DNA from: Kiloniellales bacterium
Lineage (GTDB): Bacteria > Pseudomonadota > Alphaproteobacteria > Kiloniellales > JAKSDN01
NCBI GenBank assembly: GCA_022360075.1
Contig: JAKSDN010000577.1
Span: 1 to 14,818 of the forward strand
Direction: 5' to 3'
Length of the DNA stretch: 14,818 nt
The notes beneath the pieces were generated by a model. It made no database searches, was not told the DNA's origin, and worked only from the letters and a program-made list of their open reading frames with translations. Shown in pieces: positions 14,725-14,818 of this stretch. How positions within the stretch are numbered: position 1 is the stretch's first letter; the number at the start of each line of letters is the position of its first letter. The position numbers and the translations under genes are program-made.

Positions 14725-14818
14725 CCGTCTCTGACCGAGTCCCTTGCAAGCGGCGGCTGCGAGGCAACACTTCCGCGTTGAGGAACAGCCGTCACGGCCA
14801 AACCGGGTCGCGCCGCCC

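Overview
The window is GC-rich DNA from an alphaproteobacterium, probably a Rhodospirillales-like lineage. This rests on codon bias, on a CnoX-type thioredoxin with an intact CGPC site beside a LON-domain protein and a Trm112-family protein, on the prolyl-tRNA editing protein, on the glnK-amtB pair, and on the dispersed palindromic repeats. The organism was inferred from gene content only; there is no rRNA or marker gene to fix it.

Positions 1-2599 (minus strand) hold a tightly overlapped three-gene signalling operon: an H-NOX haem sensor, a PAS histidine kinase, and a response regulator whose output is an HDOD domain (cut by the window edge). The H-NOX has the haem-ligating His and the YxSxR motif but no distal Tyr, which points to nitric oxide rather than oxygen sensing. 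Positions 2842-4094 (minus) hold an Xre/MbcA-type antitoxin and RES-domain toxin pair with a GTGA overlap and a promoter that carries three phased repeats. A tRNA-Gly(GCC) follows at 4297-4371.

Positions 4508-7452 (plus) are housekeeping: prdX (trans-editing of mischarged tRNA-Pro), then a probable operon of cnoX, a LON-domain protein, a Trm112-family protein and a DUF971 protein. A DddP-like M24 metallohydrolase (candidate DMSP lyase, 7612-8886) follows, then a 380-bp island of nested palindromic repeats, an exported protein of unknown function (9267-9956, minus), and a UbiH/COQ6-type flavin hydroxylase (10071-11381, minus). An AT-rich divergent spacer with a likely sigma-54 promoter leads into glnK-amtB (11654-13359), which ends in a strong terminator.

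Positions 13430-14818 look accessory: few genes, two 33-bp repeats in opposite orientation, a 62-aa ribbon-helix-helix-like protein whose upstream region carries CGTCA boxes spaced exactly 10 bp apart, and a degenerate tRNA-Cys-like sequence followed by a perfect terminator. The items most worth following up are the H-NOX/kinase/HDOD circuit, the RHH protein with its helically phased array, the odd tRNA, and the DddP homologue.
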